Assembly (NCBI GenBank): GCA_003024785.1
Contig: PUQB01000096.1
Location: 469,333 to 533,332, forward strand
Source: Selaginella tamariscina
Lineage: Eukaryota; Streptophyta; Lycopodiopsida; Selaginellales; Selaginellaceae
DNA length: 64,000 bases
Direction: 5' to 3'
Part shown: in pieces, positions 36,948 through 47,139 of the stretch
Position numbering within the stretch: position 1 is the stretch's first letter
Layout of the letters: the number at the start of each line of letters is the position of its first letter
The notes under the pieces: generated by a model
What the model was told of the DNA's origin: nothing
The model's input: the letters and a program-made list of their open reading frames with translations, nothing else
The model's database searches: none
Program-made: the position numbers and the translations under genes

Positions 36948-37498
36948 TGGAGGCTCCATCACATAAATAAGGTAGAGTATGCAGGAGTGAAGGTTTTTGG
37001 GTTCATGACTGAGTTCGTTACTTTTCTCCTGGTGCAAGCTCTAGCTTGTGTCATCAAGGCACACTCGAAGGTGGGACGTACCCCTAATGTTTGGAAGTTA
37101 GGGCAGCACAACATAGGGTTGTGCCTTAACAACACAAGCTAGAGCTTGCACCAGCAGAAGAGTAATGAACTCAGTCATGAACCCAGGAACTTTCCTACAT
37201 GTACTACATAATATATGTGACAGAGGCCCCCTGTTTTCCTATTTACATAAATGGGCTAGCATAGAATCTCATTCCCAAAGGGAATATACTTGATGAGTTA
37301 ATTAAATGACCCATTGACCTCTAAACCCTAACCCAAGGGGTTTAGGGCAACCCTAGGGTTAATTCAACCCTAGAGGTGTTTTTATCCATATTTGACATGC
37401 TAAACTCACTAAAACCACCCAAAAACCTATGAAAAACTAGGGTAAGAGTTTTCTAAATAGAAGTGCTAAGTTCACCTAAAGTTTCTTGCAAATACCTA
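36948..37498. repeat. Inverted pair of LTR promoter-region fragments
   Basis: 36958-37068 is a sense piece of long LTR (TATA-like block to GTGTCATCAAGGCACAC). 37069-37498 is antisense and repeats that same block in reverse complement at about 37110-37215. The result is a local palindrome with arms of about 100 bp around a spacer of about 50 bp. The antisense part continues through faded telomere-like tracts (about 37320-37400). Confidence 0.65.
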
Positions 37499-37710
37499 AG
37501 ATGTTCCCCAAGATGCTTGCTGAGGCTTGGAGAGGGATTCCTTCTTGGATGAGAGGTGTTCCTCAAGATGCTAGCCATGACTTAGAGTGTTATTCCTTCT
37601 TGGATGCAACCTATTCCCTAGGATGCTAGTCTTGACTCTTAGGAAGAGATGCATTCCCTAAAATGCTAGCCATGACTTGGAGGGTGATTCCTCCTTAGAT
37701 AAGATGTTGG
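37499..37710 (+). repeat. Imperfect tandem repeat of about 50-57 bp, four units
   Basis: Four diverged units carry the pattern TTCCC-AAGATGCTAGCCATGACTT followed by GGAG and GATTCCTTCTTGGATG. They start near 37500, 37555, 37610 and 37650. The array sits just outside the LTR cluster and matches none of the LTRs. Confidence 0.6.
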
Positions 37711-38339
37711 TCATCAGGGACTTAGCAGGTTAGATGTCGAATAAGTGTGAATGTAAGTAGTTCTAGTGGTTGTTAGGACATTGTTGTTAATGTTTAACTC
37801 TAGGGTTTTGAGCCAAAGGTCCAATCATCTCCTCAGAGATATATGGGGTAGAGGTGTCCTATGATGACATATGGAAAGGCATTTGATAGTAGCAGGCCAG
37901 AGAGTGAGCAAGGAAGAAGAGGATGACATTGAGAGTGAGACTCCAGGTGTTGCATATGGAAACTGTATAGGGAAGTGAAAAATAAAAATAAAAATTAATA
38001 AGAGCACCGAGCTTCTTGCTAACACATTGAAGGCAACCATGCAAAGGTCTTATTACAAATTTCTAAGTCTCAAGGCTCTAGAGACCAAGAGTTAGAGCTT
38101 GATAGAGAATGCAAGTGAAGGAAGAGAGGACTGCATTATTAGGTGCGTTAGGACTACGGCAGAGGGAGTAAAGAGGATGGGAGTTGCAATGGAGATTGTG
38201 CTCCATATTGCATGTTAGATATTGCATTCATAAGTACAAGCGATTATTCGATCGATGTTTAATATTGATGTGTTTGAATTTCAGATTGGCTTGTTAGTAG
38301 TGAGAGAGAGGCACTTGAGTAGATTAAGGTTGCAACAAT
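37711..38339. other. Intergenic sequence without recognisable gene
   Basis: Low-complexity purine-rich sequence with no coding stretch that I can support and no similarity to the LTR families in the window. Confidence 0.5.
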
Positions 38340-39020
38340 GGTTGAGCAACAATTAGAGTTGGAGTATGATGAACTACTTCATGTCTTCTTGCAATTGTGA
38401 TTGCCATTTCTTATGTTTAAAAAAAAAATTATTAATTATAATAAACTTGTGAAAAGACTCAAGTAATATGATGATTCACTTGCCTTTGATCTTCTTGAGT
38501 TTGGAGTGCTACATGAGAATAACTTGCAAGAGTTTATAATTGCTACAACTACATGTAGGAATGTGGGTGAAGCCAAGTAAGCACTACACGATTAAATAGT
38601 TTTTAAATGGATTACTACGATGATGAACGATGGAGAGACATTTTAAGATGTCAAAAGAGTTGCTTCTTTTTGGCTGTGTTCAATGTCATCTACATATCTA
38701 AAGCTATAAGATACAAACTACAGACTTGCAATTTTTGTTACAAGTTGACAAAGGACTTTGAGTTTTCTGGACTTGTTAGAGTGGCTTGCCATTGGTCAAA
38801 CCTGAGCAATACTGTGCCTTGTGGACTTGTCAAGCAATCATTGATGTGTTCATGTACAAGATCATGCAATTATCTAAATTGTCAAGCAATGTTGGTAGGA
38901 GGAGGTTTCTAGACTTGCATGTAGGTTCAGTGCATGATGGGAGGATTTGGAATCCGTATTACTTGGAAAGTCTCGCTTCAGTGGGCAGACCTTATATAGA
39001 CACAAGGTGGACCTTGTCTC
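38340..39020 (+). pseudogene. PIF/Harbinger-type transposase relic
   Basis: Plus-strand fragments follow the order expected for a Harbinger (DDE_Tnp_4) transposase. YYDDERWRDI with a following serine-phenylalanine-tryptophan segment (about 38607-38690) resembles the N-terminal RMS-ES-F region. A helix-turn-helix-like stretch (PEQYCALWTCQAIIDVF, about 38790-38850) follows. LHVGSVHDGRIWN (about 38915-38955) matches the GxxGSVHDxRVW motif around the second catalytic aspartate. The reading frame changes several times, the third catalytic acidic residue is not found and no terminal inverted repeats were located. It is a dead DNA transposon at the edge of the gene island. Confidence 0.6.
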
Positions 39021-39358
39021 TCCTTCACGGCACATGCGCAATACGACGGATCAATATATAAGTCTGGCTCCATTATTTGATAGATGACCACTTATGCCCG
39101 CAAAGTACTTACATCGTTCTTAAGTACTTACAGGTAAGTATATAATATCCTCCTGACCAGAAAATTAAGATGCCATTACAAAGGCATACGCACATATATT
39201 TGTAGCATCCGAAATATACACATGATAACCTTTTTGACCGGGCTATTAAATCGACTTTGACACGTCTCAGTGTGTGTGTGTGTGAGTGCGTGCGTGAGAG
39301 AGAGAGTACAATTTATATATTGTTGTCAAAAAATAATAAATAATTTTACATGCACACT

Positions 39359-40513
39359 TCAGTCGTCTTCTTCATCTTCAGAGTCTACATAAAACATAAT
39401 TTTGCTGATTATTTATCTCGCGCACACGCACACACATACCTGATCTTACATCCTTTTCGATTTTACCCTTGTCTTCTATCTGTTTCCTAATGACTCTGTA
39501 AATCTGGATCCACCAGTACACATGCATTACCAAGAGGCTGATCAAAAACATGTTGAAAACGTAATACATAACTGGGCCGTATCCCCTGTGCATGCTTTTA
39601 TCTAGCGTCTCCACGACTTCCCGACTGATACAAATAAAGTAGCCATCAGCACTTGTATGTGTGCAACACGTACTGGATATTTACCTCGTGCTCCAGATGA
39701 TCCAAAAGGGAAAATAAATGAGCCGAAGAATCACCCAAGACACCGCAAAAATGACAAAGAATATGCTCGGAAGTATATCAGAACCTGCATATCTTGACAT
39801 CTTTGCCAACTCCAAAAATACGTCACTTGCATCATGCAATGCCAGTACCACGGACCCAACACGAGCAAACCTGTATATGCACGCACGATTTTGTTTTCGC
39901 TTCATTTGGATGCACGCTTCTGATGATTTACCTGATGGGATAAGATGCAGCTATTAAAATGAAAGTTGAGACGTGATGGGACATGCTAACCCCGAAGTCC
40001 CTACGTCGAGTCTCCCAGAAAATAAGAGCCAATATGCTATACGAGTAGAACCCAGCAGCAAATGTATACAGCATCTTGAGCTTCAGCCTGCCATACATAG
40101 ACAGATATGAAGAGGGAGCATGACGTATGTCTTACTTGATTTTTTGGTCTGGCCACACTTGATCGCCGGGGCCAACCCAGAACTGCTTTGTATCGATAAA
40201 CCATGGCTCTGTAAGTGATAAGAAGAGCAAAAAGGTTGCTGTTGTGTAATATACGGCCTTCCATGCGGATTCCTTAAACTTGACAAGTGTTTTGTCGAAT
40301 TCAGCTTTACTTGTGAAGATGAATTTCCTTCCTAACGCCTATAATTCACACATATAATTATATATGTATATATCATGATGAGGCTTACCTCAACACGAAC
40401 CTGTCAAGCAAGAATCTAACACTGGGGAAAAGCAATCCAAACACAGGAACCATGATTAAGTCTTTTGCTTGTGGGTAGCTTTCGTATTCCCAATCCGGCC
40501 ATGACAGTGCCAT
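39359..40513 (-). CDS. Ceramide synthase, LAG1/LOH family (TLC domain)
   Basis: An ER multi-span enzyme that N-acylates sphingoid bases to make ceramide. Six exons: 40389-40513, 40136-40338, 39932-40087, 39685-39870, 39440-39624 and 39359-39384. The product is about 293 residues. The start [14 protein letters not shown] matches the plant LOH N-terminus, and [16 protein letters not shown] and [15 protein letters not shown] are family blocks. The Lag1 motif is present as [16 protein letters not shown] with the paired catalytic histidines, followed by [19 protein letters not shown]. The C-terminus is acidic (SDSEDEEDD), as in plant homologues. One oddity is that exon 1 to exon 2 is out of phase by one base (RFVL, then ALGRKF), while everything else is intact. 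A missing base is more likely than true loss. It stands alone, with its 5' end facing an unannotated stretch. Confidence 0.92.
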
Positions 40514-40569
40514 TATACAAGGTCAATTCAGCAAAACCCTAGTGGAACAGTGTAAGATCCGATCTGCTT

Positions 40570-40815
40570 TTGTCCGAAAAACCCTGCCACGTGGACCCTT
40601 TTGGACATGGAATATACTCAAGTAAAGGTGGAAGCATATCAGTTACTGTTTTTCATAACGGCGTTCTGCTGGGAATATATGTGAATATAAAGCTCGACCA
40701 AATGTGCCTCAGTTTAGACAGGGAATGCTATAGCGATGGCGCTGCAAGTGTATACTACTTGAAGCAATGGAGTGGTGCAAGAGGGATTATGGACACCCGC
40801 AAGGAACCGTTTTAA
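40570..40815 (+). CDS. Small open reading frame, unrecognised
   Basis: This reading frame of 81 residues starts 57 bp from the ATG of the ceramide synthase, on the opposite strand (head to head). The protein has no signal peptide, membrane span or motif that I recognise; it contains four cysteines and a Tyr/Trp-rich end. Its composition looks coding-like, but nothing else supports expression. It could be a remnant, or part of the 5' region shared with the ceramide synthase promoter. Confidence 0.2.
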   Translation: MSEKPCHVDPFGHGIYSSKGGSISVTVFHNGVLLGIYVNIKLDQMCLSLDRECYSDGAASVYYLKQWSGARGIMDTRKEPF

Positions 40816-41199
40816 TTTTTATATAGTTTACTATCTTTTTACTGGTATTTCATTTTATTAAACAGACGTTAAACTTTAAATACAAATAAACCATGATTGC
40901 TATAATTCCTTCCTCTTTTTCCTTTTTTAAATATATTAAATTAGAATTCCATGCAAATAGTTTGAGTATAAATTAAGTTTAATAAAATGATTCTAAAATA
41001 CAGGATAATAGTTTTCGAATTTTACTGCAGGCAGCTTCAATTATTTATTTCCTTTTATATCCTTATGTTTGATTGGTCTTCTTACAAATAAGTCTTGTTC
41101 ATTATATATTTTTTTGTTTTTGTTACATATGTAGTGTAGTTTGCATTAGTGATAAGTAAGAAAATTAACATTACACCAACGAATAAGAGTTCAGAACGT
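40816..41199. other. AT-rich intergenic sequence
   Basis: Strongly AT-rich sequence with long T and A runs. No gene, repeat or RNA gene was recognised. Confidence 0.6.
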
Positions 41200-41560
41200 G
41201 GGAACCATGTAGCTGGACCCTCTCAAAAGAACGAGTAGTGCTGGAGCAGCCTCAAGTTTATGGAAGAGACTGGCACTACTTGGGAAAGATGCTGGCAGAT
41301 AAGCTGGAGATCTCCAAGAAGAGCGAGCTGGAACTGTGCATTACCAGCTCGCTAGCAGTTCTCACATTCAGACGTTCTTCGCTTGATCAACAGCAAGTTT
41401 GAAAGGATCCCTTAGGCTTGATGTAAGAGGCTTTCCAGTGCGAGAGCGATACTTGCTTGGGTGCCGTGTTTTGTCACAAGATCCGCCCAGAGCTTGGATT
41501 GAAGTTCCAGCTGCTCAAAGAATGCTTAAAAGAGTTAAAGACAGTGCTGGTTCAACAAAT
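41200..41560 (+). pseudogene. Unrecognised coding-like relic
   Basis: Adjacent frames on the plus strand read LEQPQVYGRDWHYLGKMLAD followed by a hydrophilic stretch, then GFPVRERYLLGCRVLSQDPP and a short AWIEVPAAQRMLKRVKDS segment. The composition is that of a real protein rather than random sequence, but it is broken by frame changes and no family was recognised. It lies tail to tail with the phosphoglycerate-mutase-like relic. Confidence 0.3.
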
Positions 41561-41561
41561 T

Positions 41562-42365
41562 AATTGCAAGATGGTGGTTTGAGAGCACTGGAGAAAAGCT
41601 CACAGTTTGCAAAGTTTGATGCTCTCATGTCACCAACAAAACTTGGCCCATTTTCATTGTGGCTACTAACCAGGTTTTTTAGGAAGGCGCCATGGGAAAC
41701 AACTGCAATATTTTTCTCTTCACGAGACATCAACCTGATCAATAATAGTGTGAGCAATAATCATTAAAGAACAGTTTCAAGAGCTACCATTGCAAGAAAG
41801 ATCTTTGTCGTCCGTCAAAGGACTCCTTTGGTTCTTGATTTGGTTTCCATAACACGTTTTCATCATCTTTGATCTGTGAGAATTTACAAAGAAAAAATCA
41901 GAAGCATATTTAAAACTAAAAAAAATGACTAGTACATGTGAAAAATCAACTTCAGGAAATTGGAACTTGATGGCTCCAGATTGAATCTGGCACAGTGACT
42001 TGTCAACTGTGAAGCAAACATTACCATGAGCTCCCTGCACAGTTCCAAGGCAACAAGAGGTGGCTTGAAGATTCGTTCACTGCCATCCAGCACTCCAAAC
42101 ACACCACCGTTTGTAGAGTCCTAAAAAGTACAAGCTCGGCAACCTATGTCTCCAAACTTGGAGCGCTGATTTACTGCTTACCACCGCAACTAACTGAACT
42201 TCATGTATCAAACCCGTTGCTACAATGTGCTTCCGGAGTTGCTCCACCTAAGAAGAAACATCATATCAGTGGCAAAATACTGTTATATTTTGTTTTTCTT
42301 ACTTACTTCCAGCCGGTCAGCTTGAGGACCGGATCTATTATACCATGGAAACCACTGTGTTCAGC
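41562..42365 (-). pseudogene. Phosphoglycerate-mutase-like (histidine phosphatase) gene, decayed
   Basis: Minus-strand exon-like blocks match plant phosphoglycerate-mutase-like proteins in order. DPVLKLTGWK with VEQLRKHIVATGLIHEVQLV (about 42190-42340) is followed by GGVFGVLDGSERIFKPPLVA (about 42050-42110). IKFQFPEVDFS (about 41945-41980) and a DDENVLWKPNQEPKESFDG-like segment (about 41800-41870) come next. REEKNIAVVSHGAFLKNLV with FANCELFS (about 41590-41740) contains the second catalytic histidine (SHG). The first catalytic RHG motif is only vaguely present (EHSGFHG), and the SPLxR(T/A)LQT arginine segment is missing. I infer a non-functional or strongly altered copy. Splice-like GT and AG borders remain. 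Confidence 0.6.
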
Positions 42366-42555
42366 TTACCTATAATATAATAGTTAAACAAATTGACTAG
42401 TTGTTAAAAATTGGCAACCCAATGACTTCCACAGTTCCGAAGATGAAGATGGTCCACCTACCCCAGGATAAGAAAACCCCTAACCCTAAACATATCCTAA
42501 ATGAGTTGCCACTATGCAGATTGCTTGTTGGCACGTAGCCCACTGCCAAATGCAC
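42366..42555. other. Spacer without recognisable gene
   Basis: A short AT-rich stretch with one telomere-like CCCTAACCCTAAAC near 42477-42490. No coding potential was seen. Confidence 0.4.
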
Positions 42556-42835
42556 CCTGTTTTGCTGGGCGGGAATTTGTATGGTTCCTGCTGAGATTGT
42601 GTCAGTTTATCCGCGCCTGTGGGCATGCTAGAAATCTTCGCAGAGCCTACGAGAGCTCCACTCTCAACACATGCAGAGCCAGTTCAGGGACGACGGATTC
42701 CTGACGAATCTGCGGATCGAGATGTATGCGATGCGAGGAAGTATTCATAGTATTGAGGCGCCCAACAAGTGGAACGCCATGCTGAGAGCTTACACCGTGA
42801 CATCACTCATGCAAGCATGCTGTTCCGCTACGTTA
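42556..42835 (+). pseudogene. Pentatricopeptide-repeat gene relic
   Basis: Fragments read LLRLCQFIRACGHARNLRRA, then QSQFRDDGFLTNLRIEMYA with GSIHSIEAPNKWNAMLRAYT. These are the typical opening of plant PLS-class PPR proteins (an LLRxCGxAR start, a FLxNxLIxMYxKCGS repeat and a WNAMLRAY repeat). Frames shift between fragments and the remaining dozen repeats are absent, so only the 5' end of a dead gene is left. Confidence 0.55.
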
Positions 42836-43025
42836 CCACGCCGCGCACACATAGGGGATAAATAAAGTGGAAAGCAGATTAAGTTAGATACCTAATAAGC
42901 TGACGTCGACTGCGTCGTGGAGCGGCTTAGTTGTAACTTTTATTTTCTTATGGTCCGTCAGTCCCGTGTTGAGGACTTTCAACCGAGAAGAAGAAGGTAA
43001 GAAGGGAGGGTAAGGGGCGAGGACG

Positions 43026-43451
43026 ATGATCAAGGCTCTATTGCTGTTCCTGTTCCTCTCAATTATCAACTGCTGCGTTGCTACATACACACGGTGTGCT
43101 TCTTCTTCTTCTTCAAATGCGCAGATCTGTCCCCAGGGCCAGTGCTGCGGTGTGAATGGCTACTGTGGTACAGGGCAGGGATACTGTGGACAAGGCAATT
43201 GCCTGAGCCAGTGCTCCGGAATTGTGGTCACAAACACTCCTCCTCCTCCTCAGTACTACTACAATGGGGGAAGCACCGTTGCGGACGTCGAGTACCACGA
43301 CCACCACCACAGCGACCTTGAGACAGCATGGATAATTGTGGGGATTGTGAGTGCAGTTGTGGCCCTCATCTTGCTAGTACTCATTCTCATATGGTTGGTT
43401 GCGAGATCTGCGAGGAGGAGCAAGCGTGCCTGTGACTGCGATCATATCTAA
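43026..43451 (+). CDS. Membrane-anchored hevein-domain (chitin-binding type 1) protein
   Basis: A single-exon protein of 141 residues. Residues 1-19 form a signal peptide (KALLLFLFLSIINCCVA). Residues 24-63 form a hevein-like domain with eight cysteines at 24, 35, 40, 41, 47, 54, 59 and 63, and the core QCCGVNGYCGTGQGYCG. Of the sugar-binding aromatic positions, tyrosines stand at two (46 and 53) while the usual first tryptophan is asparagine. A proline/tyrosine linker (72-79) and a histidine-rich patch (HDHHHSD, 91-97) follow. A single transmembrane helix lies at about 101-126, with a short basic, cysteine-containing tail (RSARRSKRACDCDHI). There is no kinase, LysM or chitinase domain. I infer a type I plasma-membrane protein that displays a chitin/GlcNAc-binding module, perhaps for defence. 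The upstream ATG context and signal peptide favour this start. Confidence 0.85.
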   Translation: MIKALLLFLFLSIINCCVATYTRCASSSSSNAQICPQGQCCGVNGYCGTGQGYCGQGNCLSQCSGIVVTNTPPPPQYYYNGGSTVADVEYHDHHHSDLETAWIIVGIVSAVVALILLVLILIWLVARSARRSKRACDCDHI

Positions 43452-44066
43452 TCAAGGTTTGTGATTAACAAAGTATTAAATTTGCTATCCCGAGTGGTCC
43501 ATCCCACATGCATCGCTCTCGACAGAAACTTCTTATTCATGAAGTAGATTCCTCCAGGACAGCAATGCATGTGGGCCTACTCTTTTCAAAGCTAATAATA
43601 AAACTCAATGCGAGAATTTAAACTATAAAGTCTGCCTACTATGAAAAGTTGAATTATTTGTCTGGCGTAACCTCTAGCCTTTTTTTTCACTACATACAGC
43701 ATAGCTACGCCACACAATGTATCCTTTTGAACGTTCCACTCCACTCTAAGGTATGGTCGTCATTTTACGACAACAAGATAACGTACAGTACACTAAAAAC
43801 TCTACTGTATATGTCGGCGTGTCTTCAGATAATATAATGTTCCGAGTTTGTGAAGGCCACTATATTTTCTCGATGCGCTGACACGCCAACTAGTATATGG
43901 GTTTCAAACGTATAGGACAAAACAACACATGGAGAATCAATCGTAATTCTAGAAAACCCATGAATGTTTTATAATAAATATTCAAAATTGGGAAGTTCTG
44001 GATATCTACAACTGTTTATCACGGCCAAGTTTACAGTAGAATCGACGGGCTATATTTACCTCAAGT
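43452..44066. other. Intergenic sequence
   Basis: No coding sequence, repeat or RNA gene was recognised. It separates the 3' end of the hevein-domain gene from the 3' end of the ELM1-like gene, so both transcripts should terminate here. Confidence 0.6.
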
Positions 44067-45948
44067 TCATATGGTCCACCCGCGCTCAGCCAAAGCTGCA
44101 CGTATACGACCAGCCGCCACAGCATTGTCGTTTACGGGAGGGTAGCTCCAGCTCTCCGATATCTAAACCGACGAGTTTTAATTTATATATATATATATAT
44201 ATGCACACATGCACACACGGTCGCACAGTTAAACTTACATCCTCAAGTCCCGTAAATGCTCTCACTACTCCTTTGTGAGTGAGGCTTTTGTGGAAACTCC
44301 TAAACTTCCAAGTGCATCTGTCCGCTCCAATGACGTAAACAGGTTTCCTATACAAATTTATAACAAAACTAGCAAGCTTAGAAGGTTTCTTTGAGTAAAG
44401 CAAGAAGATACCCTGTGCTACAAGCCTCACTCAACATGGTAATTGAGTCTGCCGTTATTATGAAAGCATCTCCCCATGCCAGATGTCCCATGTGTGGATT
44501 GGTTGAGGCCTCTGGAGCTGCCACAAGTTCAAAGAGCATACATCAACACATCCATATACAAAACTAGTGGTTTACCTCTACCATCGTATATATACACTTT
44601 TGGGATGGTGGCAAACTCTCGTTCAATGATCTCACAGATCTGCATGCTTAACAAGGGTTAGTGACAATGAAAACAGGTACAGAACATACTTACCGTAGCT
44701 GGGGTTCTTCTCGAATAAGATATTCGCACACTTCCACAAGTAGCTAAGACACGCTTCAATTTGGTTACAAGCTCAACCGCAAGATCCTGGCCGTATTGAC
44801 ATCGCCCTTGATGCATACACGGTATCAGTACGTGTGCACACAACGACCATACGTACAAGCCCGTGCGCACACACGCGAAACAGACAAAATACAATCACAG
44901 TGGCCACGTTAAAAAAATTTAACCAAGAGTCTCACTTATAGGGCCTCCTATGTTCACAATCAACAGTGGCTTTGGAAGTGGGAAAAGCTGAGCATGCCAG
45001 AACTCAGCCGCTGTCCGTAACATGGCTGGATCGGCTAGGTGTAAAGATCCAATTGTCAACACCTGAAACGATCGAACATGTTGAACACGTCCACCAAGCA
45101 CATATATGTATGTAGGTAATGAAAAGCTTACCACACGCTTATCTGGTGGCTGTTGTGGAGAAATGAAGGGTATCAAAAACCGTGGAACTTCCTCTCGTGC
45201 TGCTGGACTCAGAGTAAAATAATCATGAATGGGAGTAACCACCATGTCAAAGTTATCCAAGCTCCGCCTTGGGTGTTGTATCTATAAACAATGAATTAGG
45301 TGCGTGTGTACGTGCCTGTGCACGTAATACCTGGACTACAAAGCTGGCTTCGGGTGCCAATTTCCTCACTCTCTCTGCAACAGGTACCGTATCCCGGCCA
45401 GAAGCAAGAACAAGCAACGGCCCATTACTGCATGGAGAAGAGTAGAGTTATCTACTTACCCGTCCATGCCTAGTGCACTTACTTTTCGGCCAAGGCAGCC
45501 AGCTTAGTTGCATCAGCCTCACGAACAGGCGTCGAGGAGGCCTTTGTAGAACCCTGGGTTGAATACTGTTTCAGCAAGACTGAGGCAGCAAGGCGGTACC
45601 ACTGCATAATGAGGCAATCAATCTTCTTATGCAGCCCCAGGGGAAGCCATCGCAACCAATCGTTGAATCCTCCCTTTGGCCTCTCCACGCGCTGAATCAG
45701 ATTCATTGATCTCATCAATACATGGAAGAATTCATATCCAAGACACGTACATAGAGAGTGTAGCTGTTCCCCATACCCAGAGCCCGGACCAGCCCGATCG
45801 ATTGATGCTCAGCTCCAGGCGCTCCATTGCCAATTATCACCGCTCTGCGTACCACCGTTGTCAATCCCCTGTCAAAGATCTCTGGAGTTGCAAAGCTGCT
45901 GGTCTGAGGCGGATCGGGCAACCGTATGCGTCTGCCCCGCACGCTCAT
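44067..45948 (-). CDS. ELM1: ELM1-like mitochondrial fission protein (DUF1022)
   Basis: Plant ELM1 recruits dynamin-related proteins to the mitochondrial surface for division. Ten exons: 45751-45948, 45483-45691, 45331-45427, 45132-45281, 44936-45062, 44694-44806, 44576-44639, 44412-44517, 44239-44347 and 44067-44162. All are in phase, giving 422 residues, close to the Arabidopsis protein. Blocks that identify it are RRAVIIGNGAPGAEHQSIGL, ERPKGGFNDWLRWLPLGLHK, LLVLASGRDTVPVAERVRKL, IQHPRRSLDNFDMVVTPIHD and LPKPLLIVNIGGP. NPHMGHLAWGDAFIITADS, EACSTGKPVYVIGADRC and the end SWSYPPVNDNAVAAG complete the series. The fold resembles a GT-B glycosyltransferase. There is no signal peptide or membrane span, in keeping with a peripheral protein. 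The intron before the last exon holds a (TA)n run. Confidence 0.95.
44183..44202. repeat. (TA)n microsatellite in ELM1-like intron
   Basis: A dinucleotide run of about 20 bases in the last intron (44163-44238), followed by CA-rich repeats. Confidence 0.9.
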
Positions 45949-46054
45949 TTCTGACCTAAAACCCCAAAACCCATTTGGACTAATCAAAACGCATTTGGAA
46001 CACAGAAGGGTAATTGACCTTTTCAAAAAGGGTAACTTCCGGTTATAGACGGTC

Positions 46055-47108
46055 TCAATATGGAAAGCGAGCGAGGTCGGAGGTGACTATTGTGCGATTG
46101 TGGAGCCAGAATATGGCCTCTGACTGATGAAAAAGCCTCACTTTGTGCTGCAGCTCCCGCGTAATGCCAACCATAGCTGAGCAACTAGGAGACTCCTCGT
46201 ACAACCACAAGCAGCGAACAGCTCGGCCTCGCGAAAGCATCACTTGAACTTCCTCGTCTGCACACACCCCACTGAATCAGACTATGTGTACGCACGACAG
46301 TTACCAACCTCTTATTGACCGTAGGTAGTCAAGAAGCTGCTCGTCTGTTCTGCTCGAAGGCCACTTTATGGAGAACTGGGGGTAGTCCAGAACATTTTGG
46401 AAAGGCAGCTCGATCTTATCTGACAGAATTACGGGGACACACTCCTGGCAAAAGCCAACATACAACATATACATACATATTATACACGTGTGTGCGTGTG
46501 CGCATACCACGAAGAAAGCTTCAAAGAAACGGAGTGTCCAGGATGACTCACCACGCGGTGCCAGACAAAACTTTGCATTACGAGGTGTCTAAAGTACTCC
46601 TTGCGTTCTAGTTTGGACGGACCGGAGAAGGCTAAGGCAGGCGCTTCCAGCTGCAAAACCAACATAGATAGGCATATATGCCAACATATGAATATGTATA
46701 CCTCGTCAGGGAAGCGTTTTGCGAGCTCTAAAAGTTTGAGGCGTCCAGTCTTGTTCTGGGCTCGGCCAAGGAAGTTGGCAAGGTACTTCCTCTTGGATAT
46801 AGCCAGCGGCTGAATGGCCTGGTCTGTTGCTAGCTCGTTGTCCACATTACCTGGTATGATAATGTCTTTCCATGTGTCGAAAGCACTCGTGTCCCGCTTG
46901 TCCGTCCTATCCCCCTACCACTCACACCTCAATACAGACAGCCTTATATATCCACACTATTTATGGGTGGCATGGCTATTCAGTTGGTTACCTCGGGTGT
47001 AAGAAAGATGGAGCGGTTGAGATATACAGCCCAGTGCTTGAAGAGATGAGCGCCTGCTCTGAACACATCATCATGGGTGCACTACATGTGTACACTCCCT
47101 CTCTTTCC

Positions 47109-47139
<31 letters not shown>

